Of a stretch of DNA of 64,000 bases, positions 46,243 to 54,991 are shown piece by piece. The notes under the pieces are model-generated. The model saw only the letters and a program-made list of their open reading frames with translations, was not told where the DNA came from and made no database searches. Each line of letters opens with the position of its first letter. Positions within the stretch are counted from its first letter, which is position 1. The translations under genes were made by a program, and so were the position numbers. Source of the DNA: Pseudosporangium ferrugineum (GTDB lineage Bacteria > Actinomycetota > Actinomycetes > Mycobacteriales > Micromonosporaceae); the NCBI RefSeq assembly GCF_003002065.1, contig NZ_PVZG01000001.1:310001-374000 (forward strand), given 5' to 3'.

Positions 46243-48283
46243 TCACGCCTCGGTCATCTCCCAGTGGAAGTGGGTGTCGTGCCCGGCGACGTTGCGGATG
46301 ACGTTGACCGCCTGCCGCCCGTCGGTGAGCACGACACCCTGGATCGCCGCCTGGAACGCCGGCGTGAACGTCACGTACACCTGGGTGATCCGCAGGCCGT
46401 TCGCGTTCAGCTGGGCGACGACCGTGGCCGCGGTGGCGGCGTTGCGGGCGTTGTAGCCGGCGAACCAGCCGTCGGCGCTGTGCCCGACCTGGTGGGTCTG
46501 GTGCGGCGCGAACGTGCCGCCGTGCATGTTCGACATATCGCCCCAAGTCACAGCTCCGATGCCGGTCATGAACGTACGCACCCCGGGACGCACCCAGTCG
46601 TCGCCGCCGACGGCCTCGTCGCGCCCGCCGTACCGGTTGCCGGCGGCGTAGCGCTCCAGCTTCTGCACCGCGCCGAAGTCCTTCTGCGCGGTGTCACCGG
46701 CAGAGCGCGCCCGGACCCGAAGTGACACCTGGTCACCGGCGGCCACGTCGGCGGCCGGGACCCGGAACAGCAGTTGCACCGCCGCCAGCTCGATGGTCTC
46801 CGTGTCACCGAACCGCCGGTACAGGGTGCCGGTGAGGCCCGGTTCGAGCGTCCCCGTGGCGACCACCGCGCCGGCCTGCACCACCTCCAGGGTCAGCTCC
46901 TGCAGCGTGTCGTCCTCGTCGCCCTCGACGGTCAGGGAGCCGTGGACGCGGGTGACGCCGCCGAAGTATCCGTGTGCGGACACGCTCATCCGTTGCAGCG
47001 CGCTGTTGTCGATGTCGTTCAGCGACAGCGCGGAGATCGTCAGCTTCTTCTTCTGCACCAGGTCGACCACGACGGCGGACGGGAACAGGCCGTCGGCCAC
47101 GTTGGCGACGCCGAGGAAGAACTGCACCTCGTCGCCGGTCTCCTCGACCGGCATCTCCACGGTGTACCACGCGGTGGCGCCGGCCGCGTCGAAGGCCCAC
47201 AGCCCGAGGCCGTTCATGCTGTTGCCGGCGTGGATGGTGCCACCGGCGAGCGTACGGGCGTCGATGGAGAAGTAGTCGTTGTACTTGGTGCCGAAGAAGC
47301 CGCCGGGCACCTCGGTGGTGACGAACCGGTACCTGACGACCACACTCCTGTACCCGGGTTCCACCTTGAACGCGCGGCCGATGCGCTGCTCGCCCTCTCC
47401 GGCCGTGTTCAGCTGCAGGTCGAAGTCGGCCGCGGCTGCCCGCGCCTTCGGGGCGGGCAACTGGGCCTTCGCGGCCCGTGTCCCGCGTGCGCCGGCGGCG
47501 GTTCCGGTCCTGGTCTGCGCGACGGCCGGGCCGCCGAGTGGCCCTTCGACGTGCGGGACGATCTCCACCGGCGCGGTGCCGACCTCCCATCCGTCGGCCG
47601 TGCCGCCGGCGAAGTCGTTGTTGTCGATCGGGCTGGGCGTCATCGGCGCGGCCAGCGTCAGGGTGACCGGCGAGTCGGGAATGGTCGCCGGCACGGACCC
47701 GACCAGGTTCCCGGGCGCCGTCGCGGTCAGCTCGAAGGTGCGGTCGGGCAGGTGGGTGAAGGTGGCCTGCCCGGCGCTGTCCGTCGTCGCGGCGGCGGTG
47801 ACGGAGCTGTCGTCGGCGAGCACGGCCCGGACCGCGGCGCCCCCGGCGGGTTGCCCACCGGGGGTGTGCACCGTGACGCTCAGCTCCCCGTCACCGAACC
47901 ACAGGGTCTGGGCGAATCGGACGGTGAAGCCGTACACGTCCTGGCCGAGCACCTCGACGGTGTGCCGGCCGGTGGGCACTCCGCCGGTGACCGAGATCGC
48001 GTCACTGGACACGGTGGCGGCGACGGCGGCGCCGTCGGCGTACACGATGACCGTGTCCGGGGCCAGGGTCGGGCAGGAGGAGCGCACGGAGAAGGCGGTG
48101 CCGGCCGCGTTGAACCGGTCCGGGGCGGCGCCGTCGAGCGTCAGCACCGCCCGGGAGATCCACTCCGGTTCGTCCTGCGGCTGAGTAGTGCCGGGCGGCC
48201 CCGCGTTCGGCGGCCCGCGACGGTGCCGGCGTCATCACCAGCATCAGGAGAAGGGCGGAAAGGACGGTTATCAGACGGCGCAT
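46243..48283 (-). pseudogene. Secreted multidomain LAS-type metallopeptidase, signal peptide out of frame
   Basis: The main body (to 46243) reads as one protein of about 660 aa, but its only in-frame start (GTG 48147) lacks a signal. A perfect signal peptide with RBS (MRRLITVLSALLLMLVMTPA, ATG 48283) lies in another frame, and the body frame is open back to the region of codon 18 (APPNAGPPGTTQPQDEPEW). A one-base shift near 48205-48222 would join them. The body has Ig-like segments, a Pro-rich linker, a concanavalin-like domain and a C-terminal peptidase of the LAS/M74 type: WGDMSNMHGGTFAPHQTHQV, GHSADGWF, and the HxH motif of HDTHFHWEM. Secreted murein- or protein-cleaving role inferred; the shift could be a sequence error. 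Confidence 0.65.
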
Positions 48284-48398
48284 GGTGACCCCCTTGCGGG
48301 ACGAGACACAGCTGTCACGCTCACCGTCCTCGCGCGACGAGGGACACGGCAGTTCTGTGACCGAAGACCGACCGAAGCCGGAAAGGTAGGACCTTCGG

Positions 48399-49430
48399 TC
48401 AGCGGGACGGGTCGACGACGGTGATGCCGGCGACCGCGGCACTGTCGAAGGTGGGCAGCAGGGCCGCCGCCTCCGCCAGGCCGATCGTGCGTTCGATCAG
48501 GTGCTGGGGTCGCAGCCGGCCCTGCTCGACCAGCGCCATCATGGCCGGGTAGTCGGCCGCCGCCATTCCGTGGCTGCCCAGCAGGTCGAGCTCCCAGCCG
48601 ATGACCCGCGCCATCGGCAGCCGGGGGTGGCCGCCGAGGAGGCCGACCTGCACGTGGCGGCCCCGGCGGCGCAGGCTGAGGATCGCGTCGGCGCAGGTCC
48701 GCTCGCTGCCCACCGCGTCGACCGCGACGTGGCTGCCGCCGCCGGTGAGGGCGGCGACGGCGGCCGGGAGGTCGGTGCCGTCCGCGAGCAGCGTGTGGTC
48801 GGCGCCGAGGCCTGCCGCGACGGCGAGGGCCCGCGGGTTGCGGTCCACCGCGACGACCCGGGCGCCCAGGGCGCGGGCGATCATCACCGTGCTGAGCCCC
48901 ACCCCGCCGGCGCCCAGCACGGTCACCCACTCGCCCGGGGCGAGCCGGGCGCGGGCGGTCAGCGCCCGGTAGGCGGTGGCGAACCGGCACCCCAGGCTCG
49001 CGGCGGCCGGGAAGTCCACCGTCGCGGGGAGGGCGACCAGGTTGGTGTCCGCGGCGTGCAGCGCGACGTACCCGGCGAACGATCCCCAGTGGGTGAAGCC
49101 GGGCTGCTGCTGGTCGGGGCACACCTGGGCGTCCCCGGCGCGGCACCACCGGCACCGGCCGCAGCCGCACACGAACGGCACGGTCACCCGGTCGCCGGCC
49201 CGCCACCGGGCGACGCCGGCGCCCACCTCGTGCACCACCCCGGCGAGTTCGTGGCCGGGCACGTGCGGGAAGACGATCCCGTCGTCGTGGCCGGCCCAGG
49301 CGTGCCAGTCGCTGCGGCACATCCCGGTGGCCAGCACCCGCACCACGACACCGCCGGGCGGGGCGGTGGGCGCGACGACCTCACGGACCTCCGGCGTGGC
49401 CCGGGCGGCATCGAGGACTACGGCACGCAC
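48399..49430 (-). CDS. Zinc-dependent alcohol dehydrogenase
   Basis: A 343-aa medium-chain dehydrogenase. Catalytic zinc ligands are the Cys of GMCRSDWH, the His of GHELAG and a Cys in SLGCRFAT; the structural zinc cluster is CGCGRCRWCRAGDAQVC. The Rossmann motif is GAGGVGLSTV, and DRNPR after it suggests NAD. GTG start. Substrate unknown; the DWHAW motif and FxTHWGSF context resemble actinobacterial alcohol or formaldehyde-type dehydrogenases. Confidence 0.93.
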   Translation of the reverse strand: MRAVVLDAARATPEVREVVAPTAPPGGVVVRVLATGMCRSDWHAWAGHDDGIVFPHVPGHELAGVVHEVGAGVARWRAGDRVTVPFVCGCGRCRWCRAGDAQVCPDQQQPGFTHWGSFAGYVALHAADTNLVALPATVDFPAAASLGCRFATAYRALTARARLAPGEWVTVLGAGGVGLSTVMIARALGARVVAVDRNPRALAVAAGLGADHTLLADGTDLPAAVAALTGGGSHVAVDAVGSERTCADAILSLRRRGRHVQVGLLGGHPRLPMARVIGWELDLLGSHGMAAADYPAMMALVEQGRLRPQHLIERTIGLAEAAALLPTFDSAAVAGITVVDPSR

Positions 49431-49465
49431 CGGCCCATCATCTCAGCCGCGGCGGGCGTCGGGGC

Positions 49466-52030
49466 TCATCGCAGGGTGACCGTGAGCGTGTGGCGGCCCG
49501 GTCCGGTCGTCGTGGTCAGCTCGTCGCCGCGGGCGGTGTGCAGCCGCCGGGCCGGGACGTGGCGGCCGTCGAGGGTCACCGCGGCGATCCGCGCGCCGGG
49601 CGGGACGACGGTGCCGAGGGTGAGCCGGGCCTCGACGGCCGCGTTCACCGTGACCGTCAGCGCGGAGCCGTGGCGGGCCGCCGCGACGTCGAGGTGACCG
49701 GTGCCGGCCAGGATGTCCGAGCCCGCGATCCGGCCCGCCGCCGGGATCTGCGGGACCACGGACAGGCGTCCGGCGCCCAGGTCGGGGGCCACGCCGAGCT
49801 GCTGGTGGATCACCGGCCAGAGGACGCCGTACGCGCCCCAGGCCTGGAGCACGCTGGACCGGCTGAGGAAGTCCATGCTCAGGTTCGAGCCGAAGTCCGG
49901 GGACGGCAGGATCTCCGGCATCGCGCCGGGCATCTCCCACTCGCCCGGGTCGAGCTGGCTGCGCGCGTTCGCGGTGGTGTAGCGCCGCTGCTGCGGCAAC
50001 CGGCCGTAGTTGCCCTCGGCCACCGCCATGATGGCGTTGCCGAGGGAGAAGACGGTCCGCTCGGACGGTACGGCGGAGACCACGCTGTCGCACGCCGGGC
50101 CGGGATCGCCGGCGGGATCGGCGGTGGGGCCGGTTCCGGTGTGGAAGAAGCCGGAAGCGCCGGTGAAGCAGTCCCGTTCCCGCTGGGTCAGCGCGGTGGT
50201 GGCGAACCCGGCCGGGGCGAGCGGGCCGCCGGGCGCCGGCAGTTCGGCCTCCATCGGCGTCGCGCCGATCCAGTAGCGCTGGTAGAGGCGCTCGTTGCCC
50301 GCTCCGGTGAGCGAGTCGGCGTAGGAGCGCGCGTCGCCGCCGTACCACCAGGTGCGCTCGAAGGCCCGGATCCGCCGGGCGGCCTGGTCCCGCGCCCAGG
50401 CCGCGGTGGCCCGGTCGCCCCTGGACCGGGCCATGGCGGCGAGGTCGAGCAGGCCGCGGACGGTGTAGACGGCCACGTCCAGCTTCTCCTCGCCCATGCC
50501 GGGACGTTCCACGTTGCCGCTGCCCTCGGGCCAGCCGTCGGCGTCGGCGTCCAGGCCGGTCGCGTAGCGCATGGCGCGCACCGAGAAGTCGTACAGGTCG
50601 TCGCGGAACGCGTTGTCGCCGGTCCACCGCCAGACGAGCGCCACCACGCTGGGGAACTTGACGGTCTCGTCGGTGTTGCCGGGGTCGGCGAGGGTTCCGT
50701 AGTAGACCTGGCCGTCCGGGGTGACCTCGTGGACCACCTTGCCGGAGCCGCCGTTGACGATCTCGCTGAGGTCACGCAGGGTGCGCAGGTGGTCCTTGAC
50801 GGCCGCGAACTGTCCCGCGGCCACGGCGGCGAAGGCCGTGTACTCGCCGTCGGTGGCGAAGATCCACGGGTAGTCCGGCCAGCCGGCGCCGATCCAGCGG
50901 GCCCGGTCCAGCACGCCGGCCGGCGGCGGGTGGGCGGTGCCCTGGTCGCTGGCGAAGACGCGCAGGTGCCGCGACTCCTGGACGGAGTCGGCGAGGTTCT
51001 GCTTGGACCATTCCACGCTGCGCTGCAGCAGCCGGTCGCCGGGCAGGTCCACGCGGCTGTGCCGGGCGACCGCGGCCCGCGCGGCCCGCTTGGCGGCCAG
51101 CGCGCCGGCCGGGTCGTGCAGCGCCCGGGCCAGTTCCGCCCGTGCGGGCGCGAGGCCCCGGTCGGACCCGGCGACCGCGAACCATACCGTACGGCCGGAG
51201 CCGCCGACCGTGACGTCGTACGTGAGCCGGCCGCCCGTACCCCGGCCGTCCGGTCCGTCGTCGCAGACCACCGGCGCCGGATCGCCGCAGACGACGTCGC
51301 CCTGCGGGCCGCGCAGGCCGGGGCCGAGCGCGTGCCCGGCCGGGGTCAGGGCGCTGCCCACCAGCGCGGCCCAGTCGTGCGGCGGGACGCCGTCGACCGG
51401 TGGCCGGCCCCGGTCGCGGAAGACCAGGTTGCGGCCGTCGAAGGAGCCGGTGTCGGGCAGGTTGACCGCGCCCTGGCCGGGGGTCGTCCCGCTCCACGGG
51501 TACGCCGCCAGCAGCTCCGAGTGCGCGTCCACGGTCAGCCGCACGGTCCCGGCGCGGGGCGGGAACCGCAGCCCGATGAGCGCGGCCCGCCCGCCGTCCG
51601 GCACGACGTCGACACGCTGGACGGTCAGGCCGCCGGGCCCGGTCAGGTCCATGGTGGTGTATCCGGCGCCCGCGGTGAACCGGCCGGCCCGCAGCCAGCT
51701 CCCGTTCGCGCCGAACCAGATCCCGTCCAGGATCTTGATCGGCGGCGTCCAGAAGCCGCCCATCTCGCCGCGGATGTGCCACCCGGTGGCGGGGTAGGTG
51801 CCGTCCTCGGCGCCCACTTCGTACAGCCGGGTCCCGGTGACCACGAACCTGCGGTCGGCGAGCCGGCCGGTCTCGGACAGCCCCGCGGCGGCCGGGACGG
51901 CGGCGGGGGCGGGGGCCACGGCGACGGCAGGGGCCGCCGGGGCGTATCCGGCCAGGCCGAGGACGGTGCCGAGCACGACGGCCGCGGTGAGGGCTCGCCC
52001 TCCCGCGCGGCGGCGGAGGTGGGGTGCCAT
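49466..52030 (-). CDS. Secreted six-hairpin ((alpha/alpha)6) glycoside hydrolase
   Basis: An 854-aa secreted protein. Signal peptide (MAPHLRRRAGGRALTAAVVLG...) is followed by an N-terminal beta-sandwich (about 50-330) and an (alpha/alpha)6 barrel (about 330-790) with the glucoamylase/debranching-like elements IGAGWPDYPWIFATDGEYT, VVALVWRWTGDNAFRDDLYD, WPEGSGNVERPGMGEEKLDV and YRYWIGATPMEAEL-type helices, then a small C-terminal beta domain. Candidate acids are the Asp of ATDGEYT and Glu of MGEEKLD. The exact GH family is not certain. ATG 52030 with GGAGGG ahead. In the same direction as the ADH. Confidence 0.8.
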   Translation of the reverse strand: MAPHLRRRAGGRALTAAVVLGTVLGLAGYAPAAPAVAVAPAPAAVPAAAGLSETGRLADRRFVVTGTRLYEVGAEDGTYPATGWHIRGEMGGFWTPPIKILDGIWFGANGSWLRAGRFTAGAGYTTMDLTGPGGLTVQRVDVVPDGGRAALIGLRFPPRAGTVRLTVDAHSELLAAYPWSGTTPGQGAVNLPDTGSFDGRNLVFRDRGRPPVDGVPPHDWAALVGSALTPAGHALGPGLRGPQGDVVCGDPAPVVCDDGPDGRGTGGRLTYDVTVGGSGRTVWFAVAGSDRGLAPARAELARALHDPAGALAAKRAARAAVARHSRVDLPGDRLLQRSVEWSKQNLADSVQESRHLRVFASDQGTAHPPPAGVLDRARWIGAGWPDYPWIFATDGEYTAFAAVAAGQFAAVKDHLRTLRDLSEIVNGGSGKVVHEVTPDGQVYYGTLADPGNTDETVKFPSVVALVWRWTGDNAFRDDLYDFSVRAMRYATGLDADADGWPEGSGNVERPGMGEEKLDVAVYTVRGLLDLAAMARSRGDRATAAWARDQAARRIRAFERTWWYGGDARSYADSLTGAGNERLYQRYWIGATPMEAELPAPGGPLAPAGFATTALTQRERDCFTGASGFFHTGTGPTADPAGDPGPACDSVVSAVPSERTVFSLGNAIMAVAEGNYGRLPQQRRYTTANARSQLDPGEWEMPGAMPEILPSPDFGSNLSMDFLSRSSVLQAWGAYGVLWPVIHQQLGVAPDLGAGRLSVVPQIPAAGRIAGSDILAGTGHLDVAAARHGSALTVTVNAAVEARLTLGTVVPPGARIAAVTLDGRHVPARRLHTARGDELTTTTGPGRHTLTVTLR

Positions 52031-52075
52031 GGGCCCACCCTCCTCCGCGGCGCGCGCCCGCACAACCGCCGGGGG

Positions 52076-52582
52076 TCAGAGCAGCAGCAGGGCCGCCACC
52101 TCGACGATCGCGCCCTTCTCGGTGGTGATCCGGGCGGGTGCCGGGCTGTTCATGGTGGCCCACGTGTTGAAATCGGACTCGGTGATCTTGCAGGTGCCCT
52201 CGGCCGTCGCCTCGTCGACACAGGAGAGGTCGAGGTCGGGGAAGCCGAGGCGCCGCACCTTCCCGCTGATCGGCACGGTGAGCTTCACGTTGGACCCGGT
52301 GGCGACCAGCTTGCGGCGGCACGCGTCGTCCGACGAGGGGATGGCGTACCGGGCGCAGTACTGCGCGCCGGTCAGCAGCGACGTCGGCTCGACGACCGCC
52401 GATCGTTCCCGGACGTTGAAGTACCAGAGCCGCACTGTGACCCGCGTGTTCGCCGCGGTGAGGTCCGGGGCGGCCGGGGACGCCGATGACGGGCGGGCCG
52501 CCGGCGGGGCGGGGTCGCCGCCGCAGCCGCCGAGCGCGACGAGGACGCAGAGGGCCGCCCCGACGGCGGCGGTGCCCCTCAT
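52076..52582 (-). CDS. Cys-rich lipoprotein coupled to the caspase-like gene (paralogue of 36764-37273)
   Basis: A 168-aa lipoprotein with lipobox LVALGGC (Cys20). The mature domain carries ERSAVVEPTSLLTGAQYCAR, IPSSDDACRRK, KLTVPISGK, LSCVDEATAEGTCKITE, with four cysteines in the same order as the kinase-linked lipoprotein. The shared core runs over about 90 residues. The ATG overlaps the TGA of the caspase-like gene (ATGA), so it is coupled to it. Function unknown. The family has appeared twice in this window, each time directly after a regulatory or effector gene. Confidence 0.8.
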   Translation of the reverse strand: MRGTAAVGAALCVLVALGGCGGDPAPPAARPSSASPAAPDLTAANTRVTVRLWYFNVRERSAVVEPTSLLTGAQYCARYAIPSSDDACRRKLVATGSNVKLTVPISGKVRRLGFPDLDLSCVDEATAEGTCKITESDFNTWATMNSPAPARITTEKGAIVEVAALLLL

Positions 52583-53160
52583 CAGCCGGTGCGGCCGTTC
52601 GCGTACACGACGCGGAAGCCGAGGTGGTCGGCGAGGGCGCCCCACCGGCTGGATCGCATGAGCCGCTCCACGCTGTCGATCCGGCCGCCGTTCACCATGG
52701 CGTTGAGCACGACCGTCTCGAAGGCCGCCGACTCCACCCAGTCGATCGCCTTGGTGAAGCCGCAGAGCATGGCGGCCTTGGTCTCGTGCAGGAATTCCTT
52801 GAGCACCCGGTCGGAGGCGCGCAGCACCGAGCAGCTGCCGAAGTAGAGGCTGCGGCCGCCGCAGCGCCCGGACATCCAGGCGGCGATCTCGTCGAGCTCG
52901 ACGGTGGTCTTGTCGGTGAGGCAGAGCTGGGACGGCTGGCCGTGCAGGGCGAAGAAGCCGACCTTGAAGTCCTGGTACTTCCGGGAGAGCCAGGTGTCCA
53001 GGTAGTAGTGCAGTTCCTCGGTGGTCGCGGTGTCACGGTGGATGAAGCGGATGCTGCCGAGGCGCTCGAGCAGCTCGAGCGTGGGCAGCACCGATCCCCG
53101 CTCGGTGAGATCGTCCTCCCACTGACCCTCGACGCAGAACACTCCCCCGGCCTTCGCCAC
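52582..53160 (-). CDS. Caspase-fold (CHAT/C14-like, DUF6642-type) protein
   Basis: A 192-aa soluble protein with a caspase-like His-Cys dyad: His73 in KVGFFALHGQPSQLCL and Cys110 in RSLYFGSCSVLRAS, each after a hydrophobic strand as in clan CD peptidases. The first strand is GGVFCVEGQW and a Thr/Glu-rich helix follows. It lacks the p10 prodomain of metacaspases and is very small, which fits single-domain actinobacterial DUF6642-type proteins. GTG start with GGGAGGAGGGG. The downstream lipoprotein overlaps it. Peptidase activity is likely but not shown by sequence alone; no signal peptide, so it acts inside the cell. Confidence 0.75.
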   Translation of the reverse strand: MAKAGGVFCVEGQWEDDLTERGSVLPTLELLERLGSIRFIHRDTATTEELHYYLDTWLSRKYQDFKVGFFALHGQPSQLCLTDKTTVELDEIAAWMSGRCGGRSLYFGSCSVLRASDRVLKEFLHETKAAMLCGFTKAIDWVESAAFETVVLNAMVNGGRIDSVERLMRSSRWGALADHLGFRVVYANGRTG

Positions 53161-53337
53161 GGCCCCTCCTCCCGCGCTGTCGCATCATGGCCCGACCGAC
53201 GACGCTAGCCCACGCCCGCCCGTACGGTGGGATCGGACACATGAAGCCGGATAAGGCTCACAAATACCTCCGGCCCGCCGACTTCTCGGCTCGCACCGCG
53301 CCGGGACCGTCCCGGCGCGGACAGGTGGAGGTCACGG

Positions 53338-54342
53338 GTGCGGAGCAGAGGATGGGCCTGGATGGCGGCGGCAGCGGCGGGAGGCGCCGCGGCGCTCGCC
53401 GTGCCGGTGGCGGCGCAGGCGAGCGGACCGGTCACCGGCGCCGGAGTGGTGACGGCCGCCGAGCCGGCCACGCTGACCGTGTCCGCGCCGAACACCGTGG
53501 CCCGGCTGGGCTCGGTGACCCTCACCGGCACGCTGTCGGCGGGGGCGGGCACGCTCACCGTCACCCGCAAGGACCTCGCCGGCACGCGGACGCTGCCGTC
53601 GGTGACCTCGGACGCCGCCGGCGCGTGGACGGTCCGGGACAAGCCCCCGGTGGGCGGCACGAACACGTACACGATCAGCTGGGCCGGGAATGACACGTAC
53701 GCGGGAACCAGCGTGCAGGCCAGGGTCGCGGTCTCGCGGCGGGCGTCGAAGGTGACGCTCGGGGTCAACGGGTCGACGTTCGCGTACCGGGGGAAGGCGA
53801 AGCTGACCGCCAAGCTCGGCACCACCCACGATTCGCGGGCGCTCTGCCTGTGGGCGACGCCCCGCGGCGGGACGAAGACCAAGGTCAAGTGCGGCTCGGG
53901 TACGGTCACCGCCACGTACGCCACGACCCGCCGCACCACCTTCAGCGCCACCTTCGCGGGCGACCAGTGGTACGCCCCGGCGACCGCCACCCGTACGGTC
54001 ACCGCGCACGCCAGGATCACCCAGGCGCTGGACCGCTCCTACCGCACGTCCGGGGCGGAGAAGCTGTACCGCACGAACGTCGACCCGGTCCTGGTGGCGA
54101 TGGTGTCGCCGGCCCACCCGTACGGCTGCATCGACCTGCACGCGCAGGTCTACGACGCCGGCAAGTGGTGGCCGCTGCCGACCGCCCGGTGTGTCGCGCT
54201 CGACGGCACCAGCATCGGCGGCGGCACGCTCGTCGGCACCCACAAGGCCGGCATGCGCTACCGCCTGCGGGCCGCCTTCGCCGGCGACGCGCTCAACGCC
54301 TCGGCGACCGGCTCCTGGCAGTACCTCAGGTTCACCCGGTGA
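53338..54342 (+). CDS. Secreted Ig-like repeat protein
   Basis: A 334-aa secreted protein with a signal peptide (WMAAAAAGGAAALAVPVAAQA). Three bacterial Ig-like domains follow: TLTVSAPNTVARLGSVTLTG ... TYTISWAGNDTYAGTSVQ, KVTLGVNGSTFAYRGKAKLT ... TFSATFAGDQWYAPATATRT, and a C-terminal one (YRTNVDPVLVAMVSPAHPYG ... FAGDALNASATGSWQYLRF). The A/VxFAGDxxY ending repeats in each. No catalytic motif. A cell-surface or matrix binding role is likely. GTG start; divergent from the caspase-like gene across a 177-bp promoter region. Confidence 0.8.
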   Translation: MRSRGWAWMAAAAAGGAAALAVPVAAQASGPVTGAGVVTAAEPATLTVSAPNTVARLGSVTLTGTLSAGAGTLTVTRKDLAGTRTLPSVTSDAAGAWTVRDKPPVGGTNTYTISWAGNDTYAGTSVQARVAVSRRASKVTLGVNGSTFAYRGKAKLTAKLGTTHDSRALCLWATPRGGTKTKVKCGSGTVTATYATTRRTTFSATFAGDQWYAPATATRTVTAHARITQALDRSYRTSGAEKLYRTNVDPVLVAMVSPAHPYGCIDLHAQVYDAGKWWPLPTARCVALDGTSIGGGTLVGTHKAGMRYRLRAAFAGDALNASATGSWQYLRFTR

Positions 54343-54377
54343 CACCCGGCCGGCGCCGCCCGCCCGGGCGGCGCCGG

Positions 54378-54740
54378 TCAGCCGGCGTCGTGCCGCTGCC
54401 GGGCGGCCCGGATGTCGTCGCGGTGCTCGCGGGCCCACTCGTCCAGGGCCCGGACCGGCACCAGCAGGGTGCGGCCCAGCTCGGTGAGCTCGTAGTCGAC
54501 GCGGGGCGGCACGCTGGCGTGCACCGTGCGGCTGACCAGCCCGTCGCGGGCCAGCGTGCGCAGGGTCAGGGTGAGCATCCGCTGGCTGATGCCGTCGATC
54601 CGGCGGTGCAGCTCGTTGAAGCGGTGCCCGCGCTCGCCGAGGAGCACGACGATCGGCACGCTCCACTTGTCGCCGACCCGGTCGAGGATCTCCCGGACGG
54701 GACAGTCGTCGGTGCTTACCCCGGGGTGCCTGACGGACAT
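54378..54740 (-). CDS. HxlR family transcriptional regulator
   Basis: A 120-aa winged-helix regulator: CPVREILDRVGDKWSVPIVV, LLGERGHRFNELHRRIDGIS, QRMLTLTLRTLARDGLVSRT, YELTELGRTLLVPV. The single Cys13 in the N-terminal CPVREIL is the redox- or quinone-sensing residue of YodB/HypR-type members. It is divergent from the FrnE pair, and a matching inverted repeat lies between, so a redox response is inferred. Confidence 0.92.
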   Translation of the reverse strand: MSVRHPGVSTDDCPVREILDRVGDKWSVPIVVLLGERGHRFNELHRRIDGISQRMLTLTLRTLARDGLVSRTVHASVPPRVDYELTELGRTLLVPVRALDEWAREHRDDIRAARQRHDAG

Positions 54741-54783
54741 GGATGTGCCCCCTTAACGATCACCCAATGCTGACGCATGATGG

Positions 54784-54804
54784 GGTTACTAACAATAGGT
54801 AACC
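54784..54804. promoter_or_regulatory. HxlR-type operator
   Basis: GGTTAC and GGTAACC flank an 8-base spacer (TAACAATA) 12 bp before the start of the 54-aa gene. It fits HxlR-type TTACT...GTAA dyads. Confidence 0.6.
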
Positions 54805-54815
54805 TAGGAGCACCC

Positions 54816-54980
54816 ATGGACCAGACCACGACCGAACCCGCGCCGGCCGGCCCCGGGCCGGCCGCGGCGCCGCCGGAGGCACCCGAACTTCTCGCGGCGG
54901 CCCGGCCGCCGGTGCTGCACGGGCTCGTCGTCCTCGGGGACGCCGACGCCGAGGCGTGCGCCGACGGATCCTGCGGCTGA
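54816..54980 (+). CDS. 54-aa peptide with Cys-containing tail before the FrnE-type gene
   Basis: A small acidic Pro/Ala-rich peptide (MDQTTTEPAPAGPGPAAAPP) ending in GDADAEACADGSCG, so its only two cysteines are a C-x4-C at the extreme end. The start ATG has TAGGAG ahead and the stop is 11 bp before the DsbA-family gene, so they form one unit under the HxlR operator. Such a tail could bind metal or be a redox substrate of the oxidoreductase; this is speculation. No known family is recognised. Confidence 0.55.
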   Translation: MDQTTTEPAPAGPGPAAAPPEAPELLAAARPPVLHGLVVLGDADAEACADGSCG

Positions 54981-54991
54981 GGGGGACGGAC

